A stretch of 7,152 nucleotides of DNA from a bacterium (GCA_021805405.1 JAJZFK010000151.1:1-7152); one strand, 5' to 3'; numbered from the stretch's first letter, positions 1-6,225 are shown. The notes: generated by a model from the sequence alone, not told the origin. Numbers and translations: made by a program.

Positions 1-1507
1 CGAAGGGTTGATGAAGTAAAACTACCAAGGGCATACCGGGCGACGCAAAGCTGAAGATAAGCGGTAGCGCTATTCCTCCAACGAAAAGCGGTGCAGAGAG
101 CCATACTCGCCGGTTAAGCACCGATATCGGTATACCGGATGCACGCGCCATAAGGTTTGCCGCACCATACAGCAGTGCAAGCACGATCACACTGTGTGCT
201 ATAGCGGCTGCAACAAGCAGTACCAGGAACCCAGCCAGTTTTGCAGCTGGGTTGAGGCTCTGAAGGTACCCGGGTTGATTAGCCCATCGGTCTGCACGCA
301 GCGCAGTAGCTGTTCCACTAGTTATTTCGGCTAATGTGCGCTGAAGGAACGGATTACTTTTGCCGGTGGATTGTGGTAGTGTAGCATGTACATTGCATGA
401 CGCAAGCCATGGGGGAAGACCGTTCACGAGCTCCTGTGCAGTCCGAGGCGGTGCAGTAATTGGCAGGTTATTGCTGCTCTGCTCCTCTCTCGCTGCAAGT
501 TTGCGGCCAAGCAGCGTCACCACGATCACAATGATAGTAACACCCAAAATACCTGCACCAATATAACCCAATATATTTGCGTTTGAACCCGTTTGCGCGT
601 AGTCCTGCAGAAACGAGATTGGATGGTAACCTGTCGCCTGAATATGTGCCATACCTTTAGGAACGTAGCTCTGGCCAGTTACTTTAAATATTACCTTGCG
701 TATACTGTCGGCATTCCACTCGCCAAAGGCATCTCCCTGGGCTAAAAGCCCAAGTGGCGAGAGGGCAATCATCGCAAATATGCCTACCCAAAGCATTTCC
801 CTTCGACTTCGGCCCCGCTCAACTGCAGTGGCGTCTCCACATCCGTAGAGCGTGTAGCCGGTACGCTGCATGTAGAGGACAACCATCGTTGTAACAATTG
901 CTTCGGCGGGACCTGCCAGCAACAGATGAGCGCCAAGCATAGCCGGAACAGTAATATTGAGCCCGAACGGAAAATAGAGAGGGTGGCCGAGTGTGTCGCG
1001 AAACAGGAGTGGCTGCATGCCTAACAGGATTCCCACAATGGTGGCGGCCGCATTAATGCCTACAAACGATCCCAACCCGGCTGCAAGCGCTCTACGCCTG
1101 GAAACTCCGGTTGCCCCACCAGCCGCAAGCCGATAAACAGCATAACCTACCATGGGAAGCACAAAAGCCATCGTAAATGTGTTGGCACCATAGGCTAGTA
1201 CGCCTCCGTCACCAAAAAAGAGAGCCTGAATTGCAATGGCCGTAGAAACGCCAATAATTGCTGCCCAGGGGCCAAGAAGAATTGCAAGAAGCGTGCCCGC
1301 TACCGGGTGAGCTGTAGTGCCACCCGGTGCCGGAACATTGAACATCATGATAGTAAAGCAGAAGGCGGATCCCAGCGCCAGCACCGGAAGCTGCTTTGCA
1401 CCCAGTGTCTGTTTTAATTTGCGTCCTGCAGTCCACCATATAGGGATCATGACCGCTGCAGCTACAGCACACGTCGAAGGGCTTAGTACCCCGTCCGGAA
1501 TATGCAT
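1..1507 (-). CDS. Cobalt/nickel ECF transporter, CbiM-CbiN/PDGLE-CbiQ fusion (partial, runs off left edge)
   Basis: Predicted inner-membrane subunit of an energy-coupling-factor importer for Co2+ or Ni2+. My translation is open for 502 codons to the window edge. Residues 1-225 are CbiM/NikM-like: they begin MHIPDG, and carry PGGTTAHPV (His67), GPWAAI and FGDGGV (about 98-103). In the NikM family Met1, His2 and His67 bind the metal, and all three are present. Residues about 225-340 resemble CbiN/PDGLE, with an AFGEW motif, a soluble loop and a final membrane helix. A 45-residue polar linker follows. From about 385 the sequence is CbiQ-like (FLQRTL, then PGYLQSLNPAAKL and helices), cut after about 115 of the usual 250 or so residues. 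The ATG at 1507 is chosen because MHIPDG must be the mature N-terminus and GGAG lies 5 bases upstream. The CbiO ATPase would be expected further left. Fusion of M, N and Q is inferred from unbroken frame. Co versus Ni is not decided. Confidence 0.92.
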   Translation of the reverse strand, partial: MHIPDGVLSPSTCAVAAAVMIPIWWTAGRKLKQTLGAKQLPVLALGSAFCFTIMMFNVPAPGGTTAHPVAGTLLAILLGPWAAIIGVSTAIAIQALFFGDGGVLAYGANTFTMAFVLPMVGYAVYRLAAGGATGVSRRRALAAGLGSFVGINAAATIVGILLGMQPLLFRDTLGHPLYFPFGLNITVPAMLGAHLLLAGPAEAIVTTMVVLYMQRTGYTLYGCGDATAVERGRSRREMLWVGIFAMIALSPLGLLAQGDAFGEWNADSIRKVIFKVTGQSYVPKGMAHIQATGYHPISFLQDYAQTGSNANILGYIGAGILGVTIIVIVVTLLGRKLAAREEQSSNNLPITAPPRTAQELVNGLPPWLASCNVHATLPQSTGKSNPFLQRTLAEITSGTATALRADRWANQPGYLQSLNPAAKLAGFLVLLVAAAIAHSVIVLALLYGAANLMARASGIPISVLNRRVWLSAPLFVGGIALPLIFSFASPGMPLVVLLHQPF

Positions 1508-1621
1508 ACCTTCTCCATTTAATGGCAACTAGCTGACCATTCATACTTCTTACGATTAGTTGATGGAGATTGCTGCGCTTCAGCTGGAACTGGTACAGCT
1601 ACCTGGAAGGGCGTCTACAGG
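1508..1621 (-). other. 114-base spacer between TIM-barrel gene and CbiM-Q gene
   Basis: On the minus strand this is the leader of the transporter gene. It holds the ribosome-binding site and a 6-base inverted repeat (CAACTA at 1526-1531, TAGTTG at 1557-1562, 25 bases apart). It is shorter than a typical cobalamin riboswitch, and I see no B12-box-like element. I see no strong terminator or promoter, so read-through from the upstream gene is possible. Confidence 0.4.
1513..1516 (-). promoter_or_regulatory. Ribosome-binding site of the CbiM-Q gene
   Basis: Minus-strand GGAG followed 5 bases later by the ATG at 1507. It fixes the start codon that gives the family's N-terminal Met-His metal-binding motif. 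Confidence 0.7.
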
Positions 1622-2488
1622 TTAACGGGCAGCCTTCTGAATAGCGATGATGGCCTGCTGTATTGCGGTAAAGCACTGCTTCATGTAGGGAACAGGATCT
1701 GTTTCGTGATCCTCGTATTCCAGTGCGATCAATCGTGAGTAGTGAAGATCTAGCAGCGTTTGCAGGAATGCCTGAGTATTTAGCAGGCTGCGCGGGTCGC
1801 CATTTACTGTCCACACAATGTCGCCAGCCTTGTCTTTACGTGCTGCCTTTATGTGGACGTCGTACAATCGATGCCCAAACAACCTGGCCGCTGCTACAGG
1901 GTCTTCGCCACTTCTTATCATATGGCCAGTATCTTCACATTCACCAATCATTTTGCTATGACCTGCAATGGCAGTCAGCGTCTGCTGCGGGTGGGCATAG
2001 AGATTGTCTCCGGGGCCGTGATTATGAATAGCCACACGAACGTTGTATTCATGGGTGAGCTTGTCTAGAAGTGCGAACGAGTCTGGGGAGGGCGAGGCTG
2101 ATAGCACGGGTATCTGCATGGCACGTGCGAAGTCGAACGTACGCCGTGCGTCTGCTTCGTCGTTGGAGAACCCAACCACTCCGTACGCTTCCAGCTTCAC
2201 GTGGTGATCAGCAAGCTTTTTGTGGTAGCCTAAAAGTATCTGCTTGTCAGTAGTAATCGGGAGATGTGCGGGAAAAGCCTCCCAGTAGTGAATACCAAGA
2301 TTTGCGGTGATATCCAGCGCATCATCCAGGGTAAAGTGCCGAAGTGTGTATGATTGAATTCCTACCTTAAATGGTCCATAGGGATCCCGAACAGCCGCAG
2401 TCGCGGTGGTTGTGGCGGCGGCAAGTGTAGCCGCCACTGCTCCAAGTAACGTGCGGCGGGTTATACCGTCGTTTGCGTAGTTATGCAT
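1622..2488 (-). CDS. Tat-exported sugar isomerase/epimerase-like TIM-barrel protein
   Basis: Predicted 288-residue member of the xylose-isomerase-like TIM-barrel superfamily (AP_endonuc_2 fold), which covers sugar isomerases, epimerases and inosose dehydratases. The exact substrate is unknown. The N-terminus has a twin-arginine signal: Arg11-Arg12 in TRRTLLG, then an Ala/Thr-rich hydrophobic stretch to about residue 32. Barrel motifs follow in order: VGIQSYTLR (42-50), LEAYG with Glu100, IHNHG (154-158), ECEDTGH (183-189), YDVHIK (209-214) and LEYE (256-259). By analogy with the family, Asp186, His212 and Glu257 are likely metal ligands, and a His sits where tagatose-3-epimerase-type enzymes have the first Glu. 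The length is normal for the family. No clear Shine-Dalgarno precedes the ATG, but no better start exists. It lies 47 bases after kdsB, so the two are probably co-transcribed. Export suggests a periplasmic role in processing sugars. Confidence 0.85.
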   Translation of the reverse strand: MHNYANDGITRRTLLGAVAATLAAATTTATAAVRDPYGPFKVGIQSYTLRHFTLDDALDITANLGIHYWEAFPAHLPITTDKQILLGYHKKLADHHVKLEAYGVVGFSNDEADARRTFDFARAMQIPVLSASPSPDSFALLDKLTHEYNVRVAIHNHGPGDNLYAHPQQTLTAIAGHSKMIGECEDTGHMIRSGEDPVAAARLFGHRLYDVHIKAARKDKAGDIVWTVNGDPRSLLNTQAFLQTLLDLHYSRLIALEYEDHETDPVPYMKQCFTAIQQAIIAIQKAAR

Positions 2489-2535
2489 CGGTGCGTTTCA
2501 CATTTCTGCCGCTTAGGCCGCTATCGGTCACACGG

Positions 2536-3264
2536 CTACGCTGTCATTATTTTGCGAACTCTCTCAATGTCCTCTAGTGTATCTACACCAATAGAGGTCT
2601 TGCGAACGGTAACCATTCGTATGGTAAAACCGTGCTCCAGCGCACGCAGCTGCTCGAGGCTCTCCGATTGCTCAAGAGGCGTAGGCGGCAGATTAGCAAA
2701 TGTTTGCAGGTAACTCGCCCTGTAGGCGTAAAGCCCCAGGTGGAGCATGGTAACTGCGCTGCTTGCTTGTCGCGGGTGAGGTATTCTTGATCGCGAAAAG
2801 TATAATGCGTTACCGTTGAGCGCACAAACAACCTTAACAGCGGCAGGTGCATCCAGGCTGTCATCCGGACACGGCGTCATTGCGCTAGACATCAAGAGCG
2901 TGCTATCGGTAACTAGTGGCGCTACAACGGCATCAATCGATGCTGGATCCATCATAGGCTCATCGCCCTGAATGTTCACTACAATGTCGTCGTCCGCAAG
3001 CTGCAGTATGCGTGCGGCCTCTGCAAGCCTGTCGGATCCCGTTCGGTGATTGGTACCGGTTAGGACTGCTTTGCCACCATATAGTTCTATTGCGTCCGCA
3101 ATTTCACGGTCTGGAGTGGTTACCGCTAGTGCAGTAAGGCTGGTTGCCTGGTTGGCACTGTTCCAAACATGCCAAATCATCGGTTTACCAGCAATATCCA
3201 GTAGGGGTTTTCCCGGCAGTCTCTGCGCCGCCATACGGGCCGGTATTAGGCCGACAATCTGCAT
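2536..3264 (-). CDS. kdsB: 3-deoxy-manno-octulosonate cytidylyltransferase (CMP-Kdo synthetase)
   Basis: Cytoplasmic enzyme that couples CTP and Kdo to give CMP-Kdo and pyrophosphate, the activated donor for lipopolysaccharide inner core (or for some capsules). The 242-residue product has the normal length and all the family landmarks: IPAR (7-10) with RLPGKPL (15-21) at the nucleotide site, HRTGSDRLAE (73-82), NIQGDEP (97-103) with a metal-binding Asp101, ALYFSRSRIP (153-162), HLGLYAYR (175-182), LEQSESLEQLR (197-207) and GVDTLEDIERV (226-236) with the second conserved Asp228. The ATG at 3264 is preferred over an in-frame GTG at 3276, because GGAGG at 3270-3274 is 5 bases before the ATG and the GTG overlaps that site. 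It is the first gene of the leftward cluster. Its presence implies a diderm envelope. Confidence 0.95.
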   Translation of the reverse strand: MQIVGLIPARMAAQRLPGKPLLDIAGKPMIWHVWNSANQATSLTALAVTTPDREIADAIELYGGKAVLTGTNHRTGSDRLAEAARILQLADDDIVVNIQGDEPMMDPASIDAVVAPLVTDSTLLMSSAMTPCPDDSLDAPAAVKVVCALNGNALYFSRSRIPHPRQASSAVTMLHLGLYAYRASYLQTFANLPPTPLEQSESLEQLRALEHGFTIRMVTVRKTSIGVDTLEDIERVRKIMTA

Positions 3265-3269
3265 TGAAA

Positions 3270-3274
3270 CCTCC
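3270..3274 (-). promoter_or_regulatory. Ribosome-binding site of kdsB (decides the start)
   Basis: Minus-strand GGAGG, 5 bases from the ATG at 3264. An alternative in-frame GTG at 3276-3274 overlaps this motif and has no site of its own, so the shorter protein is favoured. Confidence 0.75.
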
Positions 3275-3353
3275 ACCCATAATTGTGATGAAATTGTACC
3301 CGTTACTGCGGGCCCTTGACTTATACTCGCAGAAATCTCGGTCGTTTAGTGGT

Positions 3354-3367
3354 ATGCCAGATGGCAT
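3354..3367. repeat. 14-base inverted repeat in the divergent intergenic region
   Basis: ATGCCA-GA-TGGCAT has perfect 6-base arms with a 2-base centre, too tight for an RNA hairpin loop. It fits better as a dimeric-protein binding site. It lies 90 bases upstream of kdsB and about 180 bases upstream of the hydrolase gene. No regulator is identified. Confidence 0.4.
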
Positions 3368-3486
3368 TGTTGTGCACCTGGAAGTTCGTAGTAGCGTTAA
3401 AAGCGCAAATCGGTACTTGAAGTGACGCCGTGAAGTGCAAAAATCCCGAATTCCTCTCACATTGGGAACGATTTATCGAAACATCA

Positions 3487-3495
3487 TGTTAAAAT
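3487..3495 (+). promoter_or_regulatory. Candidate extended -10 promoter of the hydrolase gene
   Basis: TGTTAAAAT matches the extended -10 pattern (TGn plus a TATAAT-like hexamer) in an A+T-rich stretch. No good -35 sits at the usual distance: TTGGGA at 3462-3467 is 22 bases away. A start near 3502 would leave a leader of about 45 bases containing the hairpin at 3519-3535. Confidence 0.4.
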
Positions 3496-3518
3496 AATAC
3501 AACGAAAACAACCGTGAG

Positions 3519-3535
3519 GTTTGAATCCTTCAAAC
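3519..3535 (+). promoter_or_regulatory. Perfect 7-bp inverted repeat abutting the hydrolase ribosome-binding site
   Basis: GTTTGAA-TCC-TTCAAAC has 7-base arms with a 3-base centre, with one further G-U pair (3518/3536). It ends one base before the GGGAG ribosome-binding site at 3537-3541. It could be a repressor operator just downstream of the promoter or an RNA hairpin affecting translation start. Function is inferred from position only. Confidence 0.55.
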
Positions 3536-3536
3536 T

Positions 3537-3541
3537 GGGAG
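3537..3541 (+). promoter_or_regulatory. Ribosome-binding site of the hydrolase gene (decides the start)
   Basis: GGGAG, 5 bases before the ATG at 3547. An upstream in-frame GTG at 3514 has no such site and would add 11 polar residues before the signal peptide, so the ATG is preferred. Confidence 0.7.
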
Positions 3542-3546
3542 ACAAG

Positions 3547-5919
3547 ATGATATTGGCGGCCAAACATAACTACCTGCCTAAACTGTTGCTATCAACATTG
3601 CTAACCGCGTGCGTGATGGTCAGCATGCCCGTTCATGCAGCACCGTCGAGAGTAGCTCTAACCGATTCGGGTGGAAAATGGCACCTCACGGTAAACGGCA
3701 AGCCGTTCACTATAAAGGGAGCCGGTGGGCAGCAGTCACTTACCGAGCTTAAGGGCATCGGTGGTAACTGCATTCGCACCTGGGGGGCCGATAACCTCGG
3801 GCCTGTTCTGCGGCGTGCCCACAAATTGGGAATAATGGTTACGGTGGGCATATGGCTCGGTCACACGGAACAAGGGTTTAACTACAACGACCCGGCCCAG
3901 GTTAAGGCACAGTACGACGAAGCGCGAAGCGTTATATTGAAGTATCGCAATAATCCTGCAGTATTGATGTGGGGTATTGGCAACGAAATGGAGGGCTACG
4001 GCACCGGTGACAGCCCGGTAATATGGCGAAGTGTCGAGCAGATTGCAGCCATGGCTCATCGGCTCGATCCTAACCATCCCACAATGACGGTAACCGCTGA
4101 AATAGGCGGCAGGCGAGTTGCAGCGATCAACCAGTACTGTCCCTCTATTGATGTTGAGGGCATAAACAGTTATGCTGGCGGTCCTTCACTCGCAAAGCGC
4201 TATCTGGCTGCAGGTGGCAAAAAGCCGTTCGTTGTTACCGAGTACGGACCTCCGGGGCAATGGGAGTCGGCTAAAACCAATTGGGGAGTATCGGTGGAAC
4301 TTTCCAGTACCGCGAAGGCAGACTGGTACCGAAAAACAAACGAGAGTACAATCCTTGGAAACCCTCTCTGCCTGGGCGGGTTTGCATTTGCCTGGGGCTA
4401 CAAACAGGAGGCAACCGCTACATGGTATGGCATGTTCCTACCAGACGGCAGGAAGCTTGCTGCCGTAGACACCATGCAGGAACTCTGGAGTCACCGCGCG
4501 CCGTCGTACCCCTGTCCTGTCATTAACTCGCTCTCATTACCCGGTGACCCAATAGTAACACCGGGTGCCGTTTTGCATCCTGTACTCGATGCAAAAAACC
4601 CCTCTCGCGGTAGCCTGACAGTGCATTGGGTATTTCAGGAGGATCCCGGTAACACGTCGGTTGGTGGTGCCTCCCAAGCCGTTCCTCCTACGTTTCCGGC
4701 TGCGATAATTAAAAGTAGTGAACGGGGTGCAACGATACAGGTTCCTGAATTCAGAGGTAATTTCCGTATCTTTGCCTACGTTTACAATCATCACAACGGT
4801 GCGGCTGTCGCTAACATACCTATCCATGTAACAGGTAATATTCCGCCGCCCGCTGCCAAAAGTGAGGCTGCCACACTCCCTCTGGTTATTTACGGTGCGG
4901 GTGCTACTACGCCGTCTCCGTACACAGCCTCCGGTTACATGGGGGACGCAGCAGCCATCAAGATGGATCCCAATTGCACGGACGATCCACATGACGGCAC
5001 CTCCTGCCTGAAGGTTGAGTATAATGCACCCGATCAATGGGGTGGCGTCGTCTGGCAGGATCCCCCCAATGACTGGGGTAAGGCACCCGGTGGCTGGGAT
5101 TTGCAGGGTGCAAAACAGTTGACCTTTTGGGCCCGAGGTGCTCAAGGTGGCGAGACCGTTAAATTTCTGTTTGGAGTGTTAGGTCGGTCGGTAAAGTATT
5201 ACGATACTGCCACTGGCCAGGTGACCGAGACCCTGGGTAAGGCGTGGCACAAATACGCCATTGACGTTTCTGGAATGGATCTATCTCGAATAAAAACTGG
5301 ATTCGGTTGGTCATTGGCCGGAAGTGGTAAACCAGTCACCTTCTTTCTGGATGATATCAAATTCACGTCAGGGGGTGCCACGTCGGTCGCTCCTGTTAAT
5401 TTAAAACCAGTGGCCAGGCTGCCAATTCCATTAGTGATCTATAACAACGGCGAAGGCTCCCCTGTTTATGCGCCGTCAGGATTTATGGGTGATGCGAAGG
5501 CAATCTCACTGGATCCTAAATGCACGGTTCAACCCCACACAGGTAAGCTGTGTATGAAGGTTCAATTTACAGGGAAAAACGACTGGGGCGGGGTGGTGTG
5601 GCAAAATCCTGCCAACAACTGGGGGAAGGTTGCGGGCGGCAAGAACCTGTCGGATGCGACGCGTCTTCAGTTTTGGGCCCGTGGTTCTCACGGGGGAGAA
5701 AAAGTTAACTTTCTCCTTGGAGTATTGAAACGTGGGGTGCGATACCACGATAGTGGCACTGCCTCTAAAACCGTGTCTCTCACGACAACCTGGAAAAAAT
5801 ATTCCATCAGTTTGGCAGGGCTAAACTTAAGCCGTATCGTAACCGCATTTGGCTGGTCGGTTGCAGCTACTGTTCGGCCAGTGACGTTCTACCTCGACGA
5901 CATCGAATACGTTCACTAG
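3547..5919 (+). CDS. Exported clan GH-A-like glycoside hydrolase with two tandem C-terminal beta-sandwich modules
   Basis: Predicted 790-residue secreted carbohydrate-active enzyme; substrate unknown. Residues 1-31 form an export signal. It ends in VHA, a signal-peptidase-I-type site, but LTAC at 19-22 also fits a lipobox, so it may be a lipoprotein. Residues about 35-320 look like a retaining clan GH-A TIM barrel: RTWGADN (77-83), GIWLGH (101-106), WGIGNEME with proposed acid/base Glu147, EGINSY (204-209), VTEYG with proposed nucleophile Glu232, and WGYKQEATATWYGMF (283-297). The spacing of the two Glu (85) is usual for the clan. Residues about 321-435 resemble an Ig/PKD-like sandwich. Residues 445-606 and 628-788 are two copies of one module with CBM11-like or galactose-binding-like character, perhaps for glycan binding; each has a Cys pair 10 apart (477/487 and 659/669). 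The gene is monocistronic, with a hairpin after it. I cannot assign a GH family number or EC number. Confidence 0.85.
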   Translation: MILAAKHNYLPKLLLSTLLTACVMVSMPVHAAPSRVALTDSGGKWHLTVNGKPFTIKGAGGQQSLTELKGIGGNCIRTWGADNLGPVLRRAHKLGIMVTVGIWLGHTEQGFNYNDPAQVKAQYDEARSVILKYRNNPAVLMWGIGNEMEGYGTGDSPVIWRSVEQIAAMAHRLDPNHPTMTVTAEIGGRRVAAINQYCPSIDVEGINSYAGGPSLAKRYLAAGGKKPFVVTEYGPPGQWESAKTNWGVSVELSSTAKADWYRKTNESTILGNPLCLGGFAFAWGYKQEATATWYGMFLPDGRKLAAVDTMQELWSHRAPSYPCPVINSLSLPGDPIVTPGAVLHPVLDAKNPSRGSLTVHWVFQEDPGNTSVGGASQAVPPTFPAAIIKSSERGATIQVPEFRGNFRIFAYVYNHHNGAAVANIPIHVTGNIPPPAAKSEAATLPLVIYGAGATTPSPYTASGYMGDAAAIKMDPNCTDDPHDGTSCLKVEYNAPDQWGGVVWQDPPNDWGKAPGGWDLQGAKQLTFWARGAQGGETVKFLFGVLGRSVKYYDTATGQVTETLGKAWHKYAIDVSGMDLSRIKTGFGWSLAGSGKPVTFFLDDIKFTSGGATSVAPVNLKPVARLPIPLVIYNNGEGSPVYAPSGFMGDAKAISLDPKCTVQPHTGKLCMKVQFTGKNDWGGVVWQNPANNWGKVAGGKNLSDATRLQFWARGSHGGEKVNFLLGVLKRGVRYHDSGTASKTVSLTTTWKKYSISLAGLNLSRIVTAFGWSVAATVRPVTFYLDDIEYVH
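4879..5364 (+). repeat. First copy of the duplicated C-terminal module
   Basis: Encodes residues 445-606 of the hydrolase, from PLVIY to LDDIKF. Shared landmarks with the second copy are MGDA, a Cys pair 10 residues apart, WGGVVWQ, FWARG, FGVL, FGWS and FLDDI. The DNA has diverged much more than the protein, so the duplication is not recent. Confidence 0.85.
5428..5910 (+). repeat. Second copy of the duplicated C-terminal module
   Basis: Encodes residues 628-788, from PLVIY to LDDIEY, ending two residues before the stop codon. About half of the positions match the first copy by eye. The two copies are joined by a linker of about 21 residues rich in Pro, Ala and Val. Confidence 0.85.
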
Positions 5920-5947
5920 CTTAAAATAAGTCTGGAAATCTTAAAAG

Positions 5948-5978
5948 GTAGGCTGGCGTCAATTAGATGCCAGCCTAC
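5948..5978. terminator. Hairpin, probable intrinsic terminator after the hydrolase gene
   Basis: GTAGGCTGGC pairs perfectly with GCCAGCCTAC, and G-U, T-A and C-G pairs extend the stem to 13 around the 5-base loop AATTA. It begins 28 bases after the stop codon. The following plus-strand sequence has only a weak T content. On the minus strand the hairpin is followed by CTTTTAAGATTT, so it may terminate in that direction as well or instead. Confidence 0.6.
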
Positions 5979-6195
5979 TGAGTTCTAGAATTTACATATA
6001 TCTGGCGCCGTTGCCAAATCTGGCGTTGAAGCGCGGCACGGTGCCCGGTACTTCGCACGGATACTCAACATACAGGGGCATCAACGCGACTAAGTCAGAA
6101 CTTGCAAGAGATACTACAGACACTATTCAAAACGAAAGAAGGCTGGTGCACTTCCTGACTTCGGAAAGCAATCTACAAATAGGTACAAATTTACG
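5979..6195. other. Intergenic spacer without a supported intact gene
   Basis: Apart from the possible remnant at 5992-6126, I see no plausible intact reading frame, no tRNA-like T-arm and no long repeat. Plus-strand frames here start at non-ATG codons without ribosome-binding sites and have composition unlike the neighbouring genes. Confidence 0.4.
5992..6126 (-). pseudogene. Possible 3' remnant of a minus-strand gene (low confidence)
   Basis: A minus-strand frame open for 44 codons after a TGA at 6129-6127. Its end reads like a real C-terminus (MPLYVEYPCEVPGTVPRF, then NARFGNGARYM and TAA) with a high share of G or C in third positions. There is no ribosome-binding site before the internal ATG at 6081, and no homologue is recognised. 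The hairpin at 5978-5948 lies 13 bases after the stop with a T-rich tail in this direction, as a terminator would. It could be chance, or the relic of a deleted gene. Confidence 0.25.
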
Positions 6196-6225
6196 TTGAC
6201 AAATATATATACTTAATGTTATACT
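6196..6225 (+). promoter_or_regulatory. Sigma-70-type promoter of the FxLYD membrane protein
   Basis: A perfect -35 TTGACA (6196-6201), an 18-base spacer, and an extended -10 TGTTATACT (6217-6225) in a strongly A+T-rich stretch. Transcription would start near 6232, leaving a leader of about 50 bases. TATACT occurs twice 12 bases apart (6208-6213 and 6220-6225), and the second copy is the -10. Confidence 0.82.

Noticed and set aside
1209..1544. Open minus-strand frame of 111 codons overlapping the CbiM start
   Set aside because: It is out of frame with the clear CbiM reading, is Ser/Cys/Trp-rich, and has no family resemblance; it is a shadow.
1541..1546. TCATAC, a NikR-like half-site in the CbiM-Q leader
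   Set aside because: The partner half-site 16 bases away is absent, and a single 6-mer is expected by chance.
1508..1621. Cobalamin riboswitch before the cobalt-transporter-like gene
   Set aside because: The gap is only 114 bases and shows no B12-box-like sequence or multi-stem fold that I can see.
3185..3460. 91-codon minus-strand frame across the kdsB upstream region
   Set aside because: It overlaps the kdsB start in another frame, and ends inside kdsB; no ribosome-binding site or family.
4537..5145. 202-codon frame antisense to the hydrolase gene
   Set aside because: It lies wholly inside the well-supported hydrolase gene, with Cys/Arg-rich composition and no motif or ribosome-binding site.
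6041..6052. 12-base repeat GTGCCCGGTACT, also at 6753-6764
   Set aside because: It does not extend beyond 12 bases usefully, and the second copy lies within a coding region; probably chance.
6011..6199. 62-codon plus-strand frame starting at TTG
   Set aside because: No ribosome-binding site, composition unlike a protein, and it runs into the promoter at 6196.
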